DNA from: Tetragonia tetragonoides | Lineage: Eukaryota; Streptophyta; Magnoliopsida; Caryophyllales; Aizoaceae | Direction of reading: 5' to 3' | DNA length: 64,000 nucleotides | Assembly (NCBI GenBank): GCA_038025085.1 | Contig: CM076151.1 | Location: 9,119,001 to 9,183,000 of the forward strand | Translations under genes and position numbers: made by a program | The notes under the pieces: model-generated | Told to the model about the DNA's origin: nothing | What the model saw: the letters and a program-made list of their open reading frames with translations, nothing else | Database searches by the model: none | Part shown: in pieces, positions 24,085-34,841 of the stretch | How positions within the stretch are numbered: position 1 is the first letter of the stretch | Layout of the letters: every line of letters begins with the position of its first letter

Positions 24085-24164
24085 GTGAACGGCAGGATGC
24101 AAACCTGCGCATGCAGGCCCACATGATTTCTAGTCATGCCTGATCACCACTCCGGCACATGCAC
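24085..24164 (-). pseudogene. tRNA-Ser(AGA) pseudogene
   Basis: 80 nt. The T-loop is altered (GGATGCAAACC on +), the variable arm is damaged (GCATGCAGGCCC), and the acceptor strand is mismatched (CACATGCAC). Confidence 0.8.
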
Positions 24165-25174
24165 CTGATGTTCAATTTCTTAGAAGGTCAGCAGCATGCC
24201 ATTTGTCAGAATGGCTTGCTATGTGCAAGACAGCTGATTACTTATGGGGGTGGGGGTGGGGGTGGGGGGAAGCTACTAGGTGTAATATTTTTAATGTACT
24301 AGACTGATTATATTATCTGATGACACGTTAGTTTTGTTTAGAAGCCCCATGGTAACATTTGCAAACGACAAAAAAGAGAAGGTCTTACTCAAAATGAAGA
24401 ACAAGCACAAAATGTTATATAGTACCTAACAGGGATTTCAGGCAAAAACTTTAAAAAATGGAAGACAGAACAATAGGATAGATGAAATTACAATGTCTCT
24501 TCAGTAGTTGAAATAAGCAAGGTCATGGTGTCATTCCCACTCGTGCACACCGCAATGGTTGGATCATGACAGAATTTGATATATCCCATAGAAGCATGAG
24601 CACTCCAGTACATGATCAAGAGCCTAAAAGATAAGATATGGGAAGATGCGTTAGTTGGTTAGCTGTGTAGGAGGAGACATACCACATATATAGCTGAAAA
24701 CTGTCATCAAAACGATGCTTCCTTGCAAGGGAAGCTAATGAATTGAAAGATTCCTTCTGTTACCCCTTAGTATAATAAGACAGCTGATTAATAAACTAGA
24801 TCTTGCTTCTACTCAAAATATTTTGAGCTCATCTCATGCAAGGAACATTTGAGAAATTCCTAGAGACAGCAGAGATGAGATAAAATGATATTGTCCCTTC
24901 AGTTGGATGCAGAGACGGTGAGAGGTGTTAATGCCACCCGTGTGCACCGCAACTTGTGGATCATGACATCAAAATTGACACAGCATAATGAATGAGAACA
25001 TGATTCACAACAAGATTTTTAGTTAAATGATGCAGATAAAATAAGAATACGTATCAGATGCTTAGATAGGTAGGAAGAGACAAAGCCCAGACACAGCTCA
25101 CAACATTACTATAAAATCATAGCATAGCTCATACCCAATGCATACAAGATACCTCCTGTCTCCTATTACTTCGA
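24165..25174. other. Intergenic and promoter region of first DUF241 gene
   Basis: Two partly similar stretches (about 24487-24580 and 24885-24985) share TTCAGT, CCCGTGCACACCGCAA-like and GATCATGACA wording, an old local duplication. No gene. Confidence 0.4.
24246..24269 (+). repeat. G-tract run, potential G-quadruplex
   Basis: Four G-runs of 5, 5, 5 and 6 separated by single T bases, an ideal short-loop G-quadruplex sequence. Confidence 0.85.
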
Positions 25175-25181
25175 TATATAA
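25175..25181 (+). promoter_or_regulatory. TATA box of DUF241 gene 1
   Basis: TATATAA lies 83 bp before the ATG at 25258, a spacing shared by the paralogues. It lies downstream of the in-frame ATG at 25138 and so argues against that start. Confidence 0.65.
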
Positions 25182-25257
25182 GGTAGAGGACCAGAACTCA
25201 TCAAACCAAGCTCTAAACTCAAGCCCTTGTGTAATCTCACTTCACCAAAAAAACAAA

Positions 25258-26139
25258 ATGGAAGCTACTCTTAACTCAAAAATCTCTTATCATGCTCGCT
25301 CTATCAGTTTACCATCAAGATCCCACCCTATTTCTGCACAATTTGACGAGCAATTGAGCAGATTGAGGTCCTCTGAATCTGCCTCAACCTCATCATCATT
25401 AAGCAACAAACTTAGCAACCTCAAAGATTTATACAACTCAGTTGATGAGTTGCTTTCATTACCTCTTAACCAACAAGTTTTGGCCCAAGAGCATCAAGCA
25501 AGATGGGTTGACAATTTGTTGGATGGATCTCTCAGGTTGTTAGACATCTGTGGGATGGCTAAGGATGTATTGTTGCAGTCAAAGGAACGTGTTCAAAATA
25601 TTCAATCAGTTCTCCGCAGAAAGTGCAGCGGTGAATTGAGCATAGCTAATGAAGCTATCGAATACATGAACACTAGGAAGACAGCCAAGAAGGCAATCAA
25701 GAAGTCCGTTAAGGATGTCAACTTTTTAGTGAACAAATGCATCTCTAAGGATGATGGAAGCAGTGCATTGTTCAGTGTATTAAGAGAATTGGAAATAGCT
25801 ACAGCCGAGATCTTTGAGATGTTGTTCTCCTACATGGCTGGGCCAAACAAAGATTCAAGCAAAAGATCTTTGTTTTCGATTCTCAAGTTGCAGAACCAAA
25901 AAGTCGCAACTGCAGAAGAGGCATCACCAAGCAATGAATTCGAGGATGTTGATGCTGCTTTGATCTCCGCAGTCAACAAGAAGAACAAAGCAAGCTTCAA
26001 CATCTATCATGCAGAAAAGCTACAAGGCCAAATGATGAAATTAGAATCCGTAATTCAAGATTTTGATGAAGCTCTAGAATGCTTGTTCAGGCGCCAGGTT
26101 AAAACCAGGGCGACCATTTTGAACATCCTCAGTAACTAG
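25258..26139 (+). CDS. DUF241 (PF03087) family protein, array member 1
   Basis: Intronless, 293 codons. DUF241 proteins are plant-specific and lack a firmly assigned biochemical role; some databases call them BPS1-like. The family layout is visible: an N-terminal YHARSISLPSRSHP box (residues 11-24), a SNKLSNLKDLYNSVDELL helix, LLDGSLRLLDICGMAKDVLL near residue 90, IQSVLRRKCSGELS, a basic helix with RKTAKKAIKKSVKD, then a C-terminal coiled-coil-like helix ending FRRQVKTRATILNILSN. No signal peptide or membrane span. The start at 25258 is chosen because paralogues begin at this Met and a TATA box lies between it and the upstream ATG. It is one of only two members on the plus strand and the most diverged of the intact ones. 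Confidence 0.9.
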   Translation: MEATLNSKISYHARSISLPSRSHPISAQFDEQLSRLRSSESASTSSSLSNKLSNLKDLYNSVDELLSLPLNQQVLAQEHQARWVDNLLDGSLRLLDICGMAKDVLLQSKERVQNIQSVLRRKCSGELSIANEAIEYMNTRKTAKKAIKKSVKDVNFLVNKCISKDDGSSALFSVLRELEIATAEIFEMLFSYMAGPNKDSSKRSLFSILKLQNQKVATAEEASPSNEFEDVDAALISAVNKKNKASFNIYHAEKLQGQMMKLESVIQDFDEALECLFRRQVKTRATILNILSN

Positions 26140-27046
26140 AGCAGAAAAAAACAATTTTGCACAATGTATATGAAAGTTACAAGTAGTTATCAAATATGAA
26201 CATAATATACAAGTTACCTATAATTCACATATCCTTGTCTCTGTTGATCAAGTTTTTATTTTTTACTTTTCTTCCAATTTCATACTATTTACGAGCAATT
26301 ATCATCCGACAAAGAATTACATAAACAAAAGGCGCTAAATTACACACAAACTGATACATCCATGTAAAAAGTTAATTTCTTCACTTACTACCACCTTAAT
26401 TGGGGTAAGAGTTAATTTACGGCAACTCTAATCTTGATTATTCTATCTAATTATCCGCAATGATCAAGCATGACCTTATTTCAGGCTGGTCAATCATGAC
26501 AGCTCATTCAATTATCCTTAGTTCATAGAAGAAGCTATCCACAGATTCGTTACGCAAATTGACTGATAAGAATTCAAATTATAAGGTCCAGTCATCAATC
26601 ATCATACCAAGCAAATCAATTCAAGGGTTTTGAATAACAGGCTGTAATGATTCTAGTTGTCTAAAAAAGACTTCTTAAGCAAACCCCATAATATTATTAA
26701 ATAATTTGGTTCCCTATATAGAAGCACTTACCTATTTTGCAGATCTTATTCATGAAATATTCTATAAATCTATCCTACCCATTAATTTATTTGTTGAATG
26801 TAAACCCTAATCAATAACAATAATAATAATTTTAGCATAAACTGATAAAATCCATGTGCAAAATCAATAATAATCACATAAATCGATACATCCCGTGCAA
26901 ATGATTCATCAATTAACTATTCATTTGAAGATTCTTACTTGCCGCGTTATTAAACATAACTATTGATTATCTCAAGATTCACAAAGGTGAAGAGTAGTTA
27001 ATACTAAACAACAATTAATGATAAAGAAATCAGCCATTGGAGTGTT
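26140..27046. other. Intergenic
   Basis: 3' flank of the DUF241 gene, then AT-rich DNA without supported genes. Confidence 0.4.
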
Positions 27047-27245
27047 TGATGGGGAACACGAACCAGATTGAAGAACGCGGTAATGTCTATGATTACGGAG
27101 AAGCTCGAGCATGGTGCCGCGAAAGTGGGAATTGCTCGGACGTCGCACGGTCGCAGTGGTTTCGATTGAACATGAGGAATTTTTTTATTTTTTTTGAGAG
27201 ATACGAGATTTGAACTCCGGTCTTCTCCGAATATAAAAGTGAGGA
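27047..27245 (+). repeat. ~195-bp direct repeat, left copy
   Basis: Shares CCAGATTGAAGAACGC, GTCTATGAT, GTGGGAATTGCTCGGAC, TACGAGATTTGAACTC and GGTCTTCTCCGAA with 29050-29240, offset about 2006 bp. Together they bracket three tandem-repeat arrays. Confidence 0.85.
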
Positions 27246-27261
27246 GGTGTGTTATTTTTTA

Positions 27262-27615
27262 CTTTTTTCCACTTATCTCACTGATTGGTAAGATTTTGCT
27301 ACTAATTTTTATGGATTAATCAAGATTCTGTCATTGAGTTTTATTGATTTGGTAAGGTCTTTTCATTGATTTTTACTGATTCAATAAGGTTATGCCACTG
27401 ATTTTGTGAGTAGTATTGTGGGTCATGCAGTCTACTGATCTACTGATCGAGTAAGGTCCTACCACTGATTCTCACTGATTCAACAAAATCTAGCTACTGA
27501 TTCCCACTGATTGGGAAAAGTCTAACCACTAATTCTCACTAATTGGGTAACATCTTGCTACTTATTTTCACTGATTGGATAAGGTCCAATAAGTGAAAAA
27601 TAACTCATCCTAAAT
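27262..27615. repeat. CACTGATT-type minisatellite (copy 2)
   Basis: About nine degenerate units based on CCACTGATTTTCACTGATT followed by a GGTAAGGTCT-like half. A GTTATTTTTTAC start (about 27252) and the complementary GTGAAAAATAAC end (27594-27605) look like weak terminal inverted repeats, so it may be a MITE that carries a minisatellite. Related to 12330-12580. Confidence 0.7.
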
Positions 27616-27744
27616 ACACAAATAATTGTCATGAGTCGTCATAATTACCCTTGTTTTAATTTTCTCTCTTCCTTTCCATATTCTCATTTTCTCTTTCTTC
27701 ATTTGATTTCCTTCCTTACTCTATGGATATTAACAACGCAATAA

Positions 27745-28098
27745 GGGTGTTGGACGCTTGAGGAGTGTTGGATGTTGCATCCTACACCCCTCAAGAGGTG
27801 TTAGATGTAACGTCCAACGCCCACGGATTAGTGTTGGACATAGCGTCAACACCAATTTCCAGGTTGTTATTTTTTAGAGGTATTGGATGCAACGTCCGAC
27901 ACCCCCAATAGGTGTTGGATGTAACGTCCGACACCCCCCAAGAGATGTTGGATGTAACGTCCAACACCTGTTGATCAGTGCTGTTGTGCTGGACAGAAGG
28001 TCCAACACCATTTTTCAACATGAGTTACGAAGTGTTATATGTGGTGTCCAACACTTCCATCGTATCCAAGGGGTGTTGGTCGCTTCGTCCAACACCCA
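27745..28098. repeat. Array of about nine short hairpin-forming units
   Basis: Each unit is a small inverted repeat: a GGTGTTGGA arm, a loop often TGTAACG, and a TCCAACACC arm. Units lie at about 27765, 27797, 27831, 27879, 27911, 27943, 27978, 28032 and 28071. The best ones (27911-27935, 28071-28097) have 9-bp stems. Spacers between units are 4-30 bp and unrelated, so the hairpin rather than the spacer is conserved. Confidence 0.85.
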
Positions 28099-28279
28099 GT
28101 TTTAAAGAGGAGAGTTTTCTAGTTTTTAACCTTTACATAGTAAGGGTATAATGAATAATTCATGTAAAAAATTGGTGGTATTTAGTTAAATGGGTTGTGA
28201 TATTTAGCACCTAGAGAATTTCATATGCGGTGTTAGGTGACTCTCTTTTTTCTTTTTAATTAGATACAAATGGCTTCCT

Positions 28280-29010
28280 CTCCTCTCATCAAAATCTCAT
28301 CTCATCAAATTTTCATCTCACCAAAATCTCATCTTATCAAATTCGTATCTCATCACTCATCTCATCACTCATCTCATCAAAATCTCATCTTATCAAAATC
28401 TCATCTCACCAAAATCTCATCTTATCAAATTCTCATCTCATCAAAATCTCATCATCAAAATCTCATCTTATCAAAATCTCATCTCATCAAATTCTCATCT
28501 CATCAAAATCTCATCTTATCAAAATATCATCTCATCACTCATCTCCTCAAAATCTCATCTCGTCAAAATCTCATCTCACCAACATATCATTTCATCAAAA
28601 TCTCATCTCATCAAAATCTCATCTCGTCAAATTCTCATCTCGTCAAAATCTCATCTCCCAACATATCATCTCATCAAAATCTCATCTCGTCAAAATCTCA
28701 TCTCCTCAAAATCTCATCTCGTCAAATTCTCATCTCGTCAAAATCTCATCTCCCAACATATCATCTCGTCAAAATCTCATCTCGTCAAAATCTCATCTCA
28801 TCAAATTCTCATCTCCTCAAAATCTCATCTCCTCAAAATCTCATTTCACCAAAATCTCATCTCATAAAAATCTCATCTCTTTAAATTCTCATCTCATCAA
28901 AATCTCATCTCATAAATCTCATCTTACCAAACTCTCATCTTATTAAAATCTCATCTTATCATAGTCTCATCTCATTAAAATCTCATCTTATCAAAATCTC
29001 ATATTATCAA
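28280..29010. repeat. 16-bp minisatellite, about 45 units
   Basis: Repeated CAAAATCTCATCTCRT units with variants (CTCATCTCCT, CCAACATATCAT), period 16 bp. It gives a long open frame on + (28270-28884) only because no unit contains a stop in that frame; this is not a gene. Confidence 0.92.
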
Positions 29011-29049
29011 AATCAGGGGGACACACGAACTGGAGAACGCGATAATGTG

Positions 29050-29240
29050 CTTGATGGGAAACAACAAACCAGATTGAAGAACGCAATAATGTCTATGATC
29101 GCGGAGAAGCTCAAACATGTTGCCACGAAAGTGGGAATTGCTCGGACATCACACGGTTGGTTTCGAATGAACATGGATTTTTTTGGGAGAAGTACGAGAT
29201 TTGAACTCAGGTCTTCTCCGAAAAATAAAAGTGAGGAGTC
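29050..29240 (+). repeat. ~195-bp direct repeat, right copy
   Basis: Partner of 27047-27245. A B-box-like GAGTTCAAATCTC on the minus strand (about 29186-29198) is present in both copies, so the repeat may itself be tRNA-derived. Confidence 0.85.
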
Positions 29241-29274
29241 ACTTTTCTTTTTCTTTTTTTATTCGCTAAAAAAA

Positions 29275-32260
29275 AGGCTCGGCAGGAAAGCTAGTCCATA
29301 GAGCGCTGCATCCGCAAATATTTTGGTGCTCTCGTTAGCACCAATGAGTTTGGCTCGAGTTCTGACTTGTTTATTGATCGAGTTTGACTCATTTATCTAA
29401 TCGAGATCAAATACGATTTTCAAAGCTCGCCAACGAGATTGAATAGAGCAAAATTCGACTCGACTCATTTACAATTATGTACCTCAGACTATGCTCCACA
29501 AAATCAGTTCACCACTAGTAGCAAATTTTACCCCATTAAACTTTTCATATCTAGTTAAGCATTTACTTTAGGCTTACAAATATAAGAACATCTTATACAC
29601 ACCAAAATACCTTTTTTTATCCATTGTCCTCTAGATAAGAACTTATTGCAAAGAGTCCAATTTCATAAATTAATTCCTTAGGCAATAAAAAGACAAAATT
29701 CAGAACACTTGGGATGAGAAAACCACAAAGTTAATCACTCTAAGGGTAAAAAATGAAAAGAAATTTGACCCAGAAGTGACTTAAGACTATATTAGTGCGG
29801 ATATAATATCTTATTAGATGTTTGTGTTCAAAAAAAGAAAAAAAATTTCCCTTAAAATGTTAATTTTATTGAGTAGTTTTTTTTTCCAATAACTTTTAAT
29901 TAAAAAACACAATCAAACCGAGGAAATTGCTCCAAAATAAAACTTTTCGCGTCTCACTCACCAAATTTTAGATACTCGCATTTGTACCTAGTTGGATACT
30001 CTACCCACTTAAAATTTGAACCATATGAAACGCATATGGTTCATCAATTTAAACAGAGTCGTTTGAATTTGAGTATGTACCCAAATTAAATACAAACACG
30101 AACACCCATTAATCACCACAACCACAACCCAAACCCATATTCGAATCCCCCTAGAATCACTTAGAAGATCCTTTACTCTTTATCCCCTTTCCTCCAAATA
30201 CCTAATCACTTGTTCGTGGACCTTTATCCGTGATGGGTCAGACCATCTTTAACCTTACAACTTACAACAACAAAAAAATAAAAAAATAAAATAAAAATCG
30301 AGCACCCATTAGGCCATTACGCGCTGGTGTTGCGCACTGTGGGTCTCTCAGGTGACACAGACCAGTAACACTACTTTGATGATTTTTGAATTTTGATTCT
30401 GATGATATCAAAATGAATTCTCAATTTTTCATGACAAACTAAAATCCAGCAAACCAGTCTGTGAGACGTCATACGGATCCATACGGGGCAAGAAGATATC
30501 AACTTACGTTCAACTTCAACCCTTAATTTGTAAGTTCTATTGATAATGGCATTTTCGATTACTTCCAGTTATTTATGCGCAATTGTGTTTACAAATGACA
30601 AGGCATAATTTATTCGCTAAAACCCCACCACAATTCTGAATTGTCAAATTACAAGGCATAGTTTATTTGCTAATATATTTTATGAGTTTTTAACTCGCAT
30701 TGCAATGCACACCATGTGTTCGATTGTTGTCCCCAGAGAACGCTTGATTTAAAATAGTCTATGGACCAATGATTGATTGGTAATATTGTTTACTTAATAA
30801 TTCTTATGTGATTGACAATGTGATTTTTGTTAGAATATGAAAATAATTGATTGTAATTTGTAAATGCTGGTTGGTGAAATTTTATTTTTGGAAGTCGAAA
30901 CACTGGATTGCAAGTTTTTTCCTTGTTGGGGGAATTTCTGGTTTGATTCAATTTGATTATTGTTGTTGAAGAGCTTGTTTGGTATTGATGATCAATGTCG
31001 CTTAAAGAGGAATTTTGGTTGCTCTGTGGTTATTTTGAGGCAATGTATCTTCATTTAAATTTCCCCCTTTTTACAACTTCCCTTTAAAAATTTTCAGGTA
31101 CACCCATAATCTGGTCTAACCCTGTCCTCAACTTGTTGTCTTCAATCAATATATATGGTAATGAATGGCAAGTCTCATCTTGAAAAATAGTTTTTCTTTT
31201 GCTCATTAAGAATTCAAAATTGCTTCTGATACCCACCAAGTTGCTTTATTCGTTTAAGTTCTATTGGTTGCCAAGTTTTAATATGCAAATTTCATTGTTT
31301 ATGGCTCCTGCCACTAGTAATATAATTATATTTAAAGTACAATGCTGTATGATCATGAAGTAGTAGCTATGCCCTATATTCCTCATGGGGCAAGACCGCA
31401 AGAGGAATCTTGACTGCATTTTGTTCCTAAAAATATAAGCTTGTTGACCGTGACCTCATTTGACTGCACAAAGTCGTTTCAACTGTTCACCTGAACACTT
31501 TCTTCCAATGTGCATGTCAAGCTGAGTTGTGCCCTTAAATTCTTCTGAGGGAAGAACTGGTATCTAAAACTTTGTAATGTGGAAAATTAAAGAATGAGCT
31601 ATGAATGTTTGTGAAGGAGCACACTAAACGTTTTGTGATAAGACAAACTTAAAGAAAGAGCTACAATAAGCAGTCTTTCTGCCAATATCTCCGTGCTATG
31701 ATTGCCTGCGTGCTACTTGGATAAAACCTTTTGCAGAATCAGGCAATCAGCATTCCAAATGATTGACTTACTTTTGCTTAATGGGAGCTATTTGTATTGG
31801 AAATGCAACCATGTCAAACTCATTCATGCATCACTTATTGTGTTCGTTAAAGGGGATGGCCGTGGGATATGCTTGTACATATATTCTTAAAGCAAAGACG
31901 GCTGATGGAGGAGATTTTTTTGATTGAGTTGTCAGAGCTGGAGATACATGTCTGCAAGGAGAAACAAATATTTCTATTTGTGCAGTGCATTTTTTTTCTT
32001 GGAGAAGGTGCATGAATTAGAAACTAGGTGGCTGTTGAGTTGGCTGTGATGGTGGGTGGAGATAGTACACACACATTGATGAGATATCCACAAAATTCCT
32101 ATCAAATTCAACTTGAGTTTTACTTAAAAGCATTGAGTCAGATTCTTTGTGTCCCTGTTGCCCCTTGCCAGTATATATATCAGATTAAACAGACACAGAG
32201 GCAGCTCATGAAATACATTTGAACCTTGCAGTCCTCAACCTCCTAAATCCAAGGGTGAAA
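29275..32260. other. Long intergenic region
   Basis: About 3 kb. 29330-29470 has degenerate TCGAG/GACTCG-rich sequence like that in the MITE at 19911. The rest is AT-rich with no exon set, no recognisable protein homology and no RNA gene that I can support. Confidence 0.4.
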
Positions 32261-32690
32261 ATGGTTGTGAACCCAACAACTATACACCATTCTCACTCAA
32301 ACAGCTCACCCATTGAACCACATCCTTTCTTGTCTCAATTTAATGAGCATTTTCTTAGACTGCCTTCCTCTAAAGGTGCTTCTACTGCAGGATTCTTTGT
32401 TAGTCACAAACTCACTTGTCTCATTGATTTGCATGATTGTGTTGGTAATCTGCTCCAGTTGAATTTCATTCAGCATCGTGTTACGAAAGAAGAGAATAAG
32501 AAATTGGTTGAGACCTTGTTAGATGGGTCTCTATGGTTCATAGATGTATGTGGCATCATTAGGGATGTGTTGATGCAGACCAAGGAAGGAATGCAGCAAC
32601 TTCAATCAGTACGCAGAACTGATGAACATGAATTTTCCAACAAAGTTTGCTAGTACTTTGGTTCAAGGAAGATAGTCAAGAAAGTGTTTG
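32261..32690 (+). pseudogene. Truncated DUF241 gene, array member 2
   Basis: Starts at an ATG in normal context and keeps PHPFLSQFNEHFLRLPSSKG, LTCLIDLHDCVGNLLQL, LLDGSLWFIDVCGIIRDVLM and LQSVRR. It then hits a stop at 32651 right after EFSNKVC. Family homology continues past the stop as SRKIVKKVFG to about 32690, and the C-terminal half is replaced by LINE-derived sequence. The N-terminal YHARS box has eroded to HHSHSNSS. It could still yield a 130-residue protein, but I read it as a pseudogene. Confidence 0.8.
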
Positions 32691-32725
32691 GCATATGATG
32701 GTTTGCCTAGCTTTTTTATGGTCCA

Positions 32726-33850
32726 AGCCTTCTGGGGTCTTCTCTTGCAAGTCCCTCTAAAACCCGAGAAGAAAGCAGACACGGACGCCTCATGAAGGGT
32801 GGGCAACCGATAAACCCGTGGATATGTGGAAGAGAAGGGGCGATCACGCTTCCACCCATCCTCCCAAAACCGAACCCGATTACCGTTACCCACATTGTAC
32901 CTGGCCAGTAGAAAGAAGAAAGATGATACGTGGGAAATGAACCTCCAAGGGCATGCATGGGAGATAGTGGAGCCGGCATGAGCATCCCACCTGTTATGTA
33001 GACTGTACTTGCTCCTGATAACTCGGTTTCATAGGGAGTCAGCCCCAACCACTTTCCCACTAATGGAATGTTCTTCGACACCAACCTACCGAAACCCAGA
33101 CCCCCCCTCCGCCCTCAGTCTGCAAACGCGATCCCAACTAACCAGATGATCCCTCTTTCCCTCACCTGCCCCACACCAAAGGAATTCCTTCATCAGTCTC
33201 TCAAGCCGGCCAAACTGACTGGAATACTAAAAAGGGAAAGGTAGGAAAGAGGAATACTAGCTAAGCAGGACTGAAGGATGGTGATCCTAGTCCCAAGGAA
33301 AAATACACCCCCTTCCGACCATCTAAGCGCTTTGCCACTCTTCGGGGATTACCCCCAAGTAAGTCAGCGGCCACTGTTGCACCTGGCAGCCAACTAAGGC
33401 AGCCAAAGACTCTAAAACATCCCCCCCACATTAATCCCAGCCAAACTACATCTAGACATGTTAATCCTCATCCCTGATACAACCTCAAACACCTGTAACA
33501 GCGTGAGCACCCTCTTAAACCCCTCGGTTTCGGCTGAAACGAAGAGGATCGTATCATCACCGAGCTGAAGGTGGGAAACTGACACCCTCTCCCGACCCAC
33601 ACGGAAGCGGTTAACCGATCCCTGCTCGATACCCTAGCTAATTTAAAATCTGTCCGTCCCGGGCCTTTTTCTCTGTCCATCCTAATTTCTCCCAACTCAA
33701 TAGGTCTCTACAGCCACTCTGCTTTGCAGCTAGGAGCCCAGTTCACCCCATCCAGCGTGGGTCTATCCAAAACCTCCTCCAAAAAAGGCCTATCAAAAAC
33801 TCAGTAGTCAGTAATCTCCACACTAATCCTGTTGACGACCTTGAACCTAT
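32726..33850 (-). mobile_element. LINE (L1-type) ORF2 fragment, rearranged
   Basis: The minus strand shows pieces of a plant non-LTR reverse transcriptase. About 33570-33430 has SHLQLGDDTILFVSAETEGF and VSGMRINMSRCSL, with DD of the catalytic box. About 32893-32760 has WGNGNRVRFWEDGW-like GNGNRVRFWEDGW, the start of the RT zinc-binding domain. Frames are broken between them and part is deleted. At the left edge 32728-32754 holds a short plus-strand LINE piece (SGVFSCKS) joined to the minus-strand part, an inversion junction. Confidence 0.85.
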
Positions 33851-33854
33851 CTTA

Positions 33855-33930
33855 ATATGCCATGATGCATTGCATTCTATTTTCCATCATGATACAAAAA
33901 ATGTGCTACACACAACTGGTTGTGACTTTT
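33855..33930 (-). promoter_or_regulatory. Orphan copy of the DUF241 upstream block
   Basis: CATCATGATACAAAAAATGT with a nearby GTGCTACACACAACTGG closely resembles the block found about 300 bp upstream of intact minus-strand DUF241 genes (for example 35985-36025, 48645-48690, 55560-55605). Here no gene follows; LINE sequence does. Confidence 0.5.
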
Positions 33931-34841
33931 TATGATGATGTACTCGTTAACTTTATATGTGGGTTGATGGTATATTTGACAAAATTGGCTCTGTGTGATA
34001 CTAAAATAATAGTAGGGATATTATTTTTATATATTTTTTTGTGCTGTTTGTTATTTGGTTTTTGAATTGAATCTGCACTTGATTGCTGGAGGTTTTCATT
34101 GTTAATTAATCAATAATGTCAGAGCCAGCACTAATGAAGTTAGAATAATGATATGCACAAGTAACTTTGAAATTGAGCAATTAACTACTTATGTATTACT
34201 ATTACCATGTCATTTGACGTGTACACTTTTTAAACTGTATGCATTGGATTTGTTAATTTAATAACGGATCAAAAGAGTTGCTAGACCATCAGCTTGCAAG
34301 ATCCTATCATATAGGCGTAGAAGCTGAGCTAACCTGCATGATCCTACTATCTAGGCATGTTCAATCATGACCTTATATCAGGATTCCAATAGCCAAATTG
34401 AATATTGACGGCCATATGTGCAACTATTAATGATTCCCTATTTTATGTGTACGTGTTCTGATAATCAATTTTCATTTAGGTACATCGTGCAATGTGGCCA
34501 TTTGACAGGTTAAGAACTTAAGACATGGATTATCAATCATATCGAACTAGTAGCCGAAAATTAATCCACATGGCGAGAAAAATGTAAAATATGATGTTAG
34601 CATATGTTTTCCTCTTTGTGTATTTCTAATTTTACTCCCTATATTTCGTCATGAATTATGATCCTCTATCTCAGATATTCCTGGAACGCCTAATAGCATC
34701 AAGGTATAGCGACTGTATTTAGATAGTAAAATAATATAATAAATCCAAGACATGTTTTTCAGAGAGAGTTTCAATTGTATTGAGTCAGTCACTTTCTTTT
34801 CATATACAGGTAGTATTTACATAAACCAAAATCTCATCTTT
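33931..34841. other. Intergenic
   Basis: 3' flank of the next DUF241 gene. A short internal duplication (CTTGCAAGATCCTATCATATAGGC near 34292 versus CCTGCATGATCCTACTATCTAGGC near 34335) is visible. Confidence 0.4.

Noticed and set aside
25138..25257. Upstream in-frame ATG giving a 40-residue N-terminal extension of DUF241 member 1
   Set aside because: A TATA box at 25175-25181 lies downstream of it and all paralogues begin at the later Met.
27745..28098. CRISPR-like array
   Set aside because: Eukaryotic context, spacers of uneven length and repeats not constant in sequence; the conserved feature is a hairpin.
28270..28884. 204-codon open frame
   Set aside because: Pure translation of a 16-bp minisatellite.
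32716..33084. 122-codon minus-strand frame
   Set aside because: An alternative frame over the LINE fragment; the adjacent frame carries the recognisable GNGNRVRFWEDGW motif.
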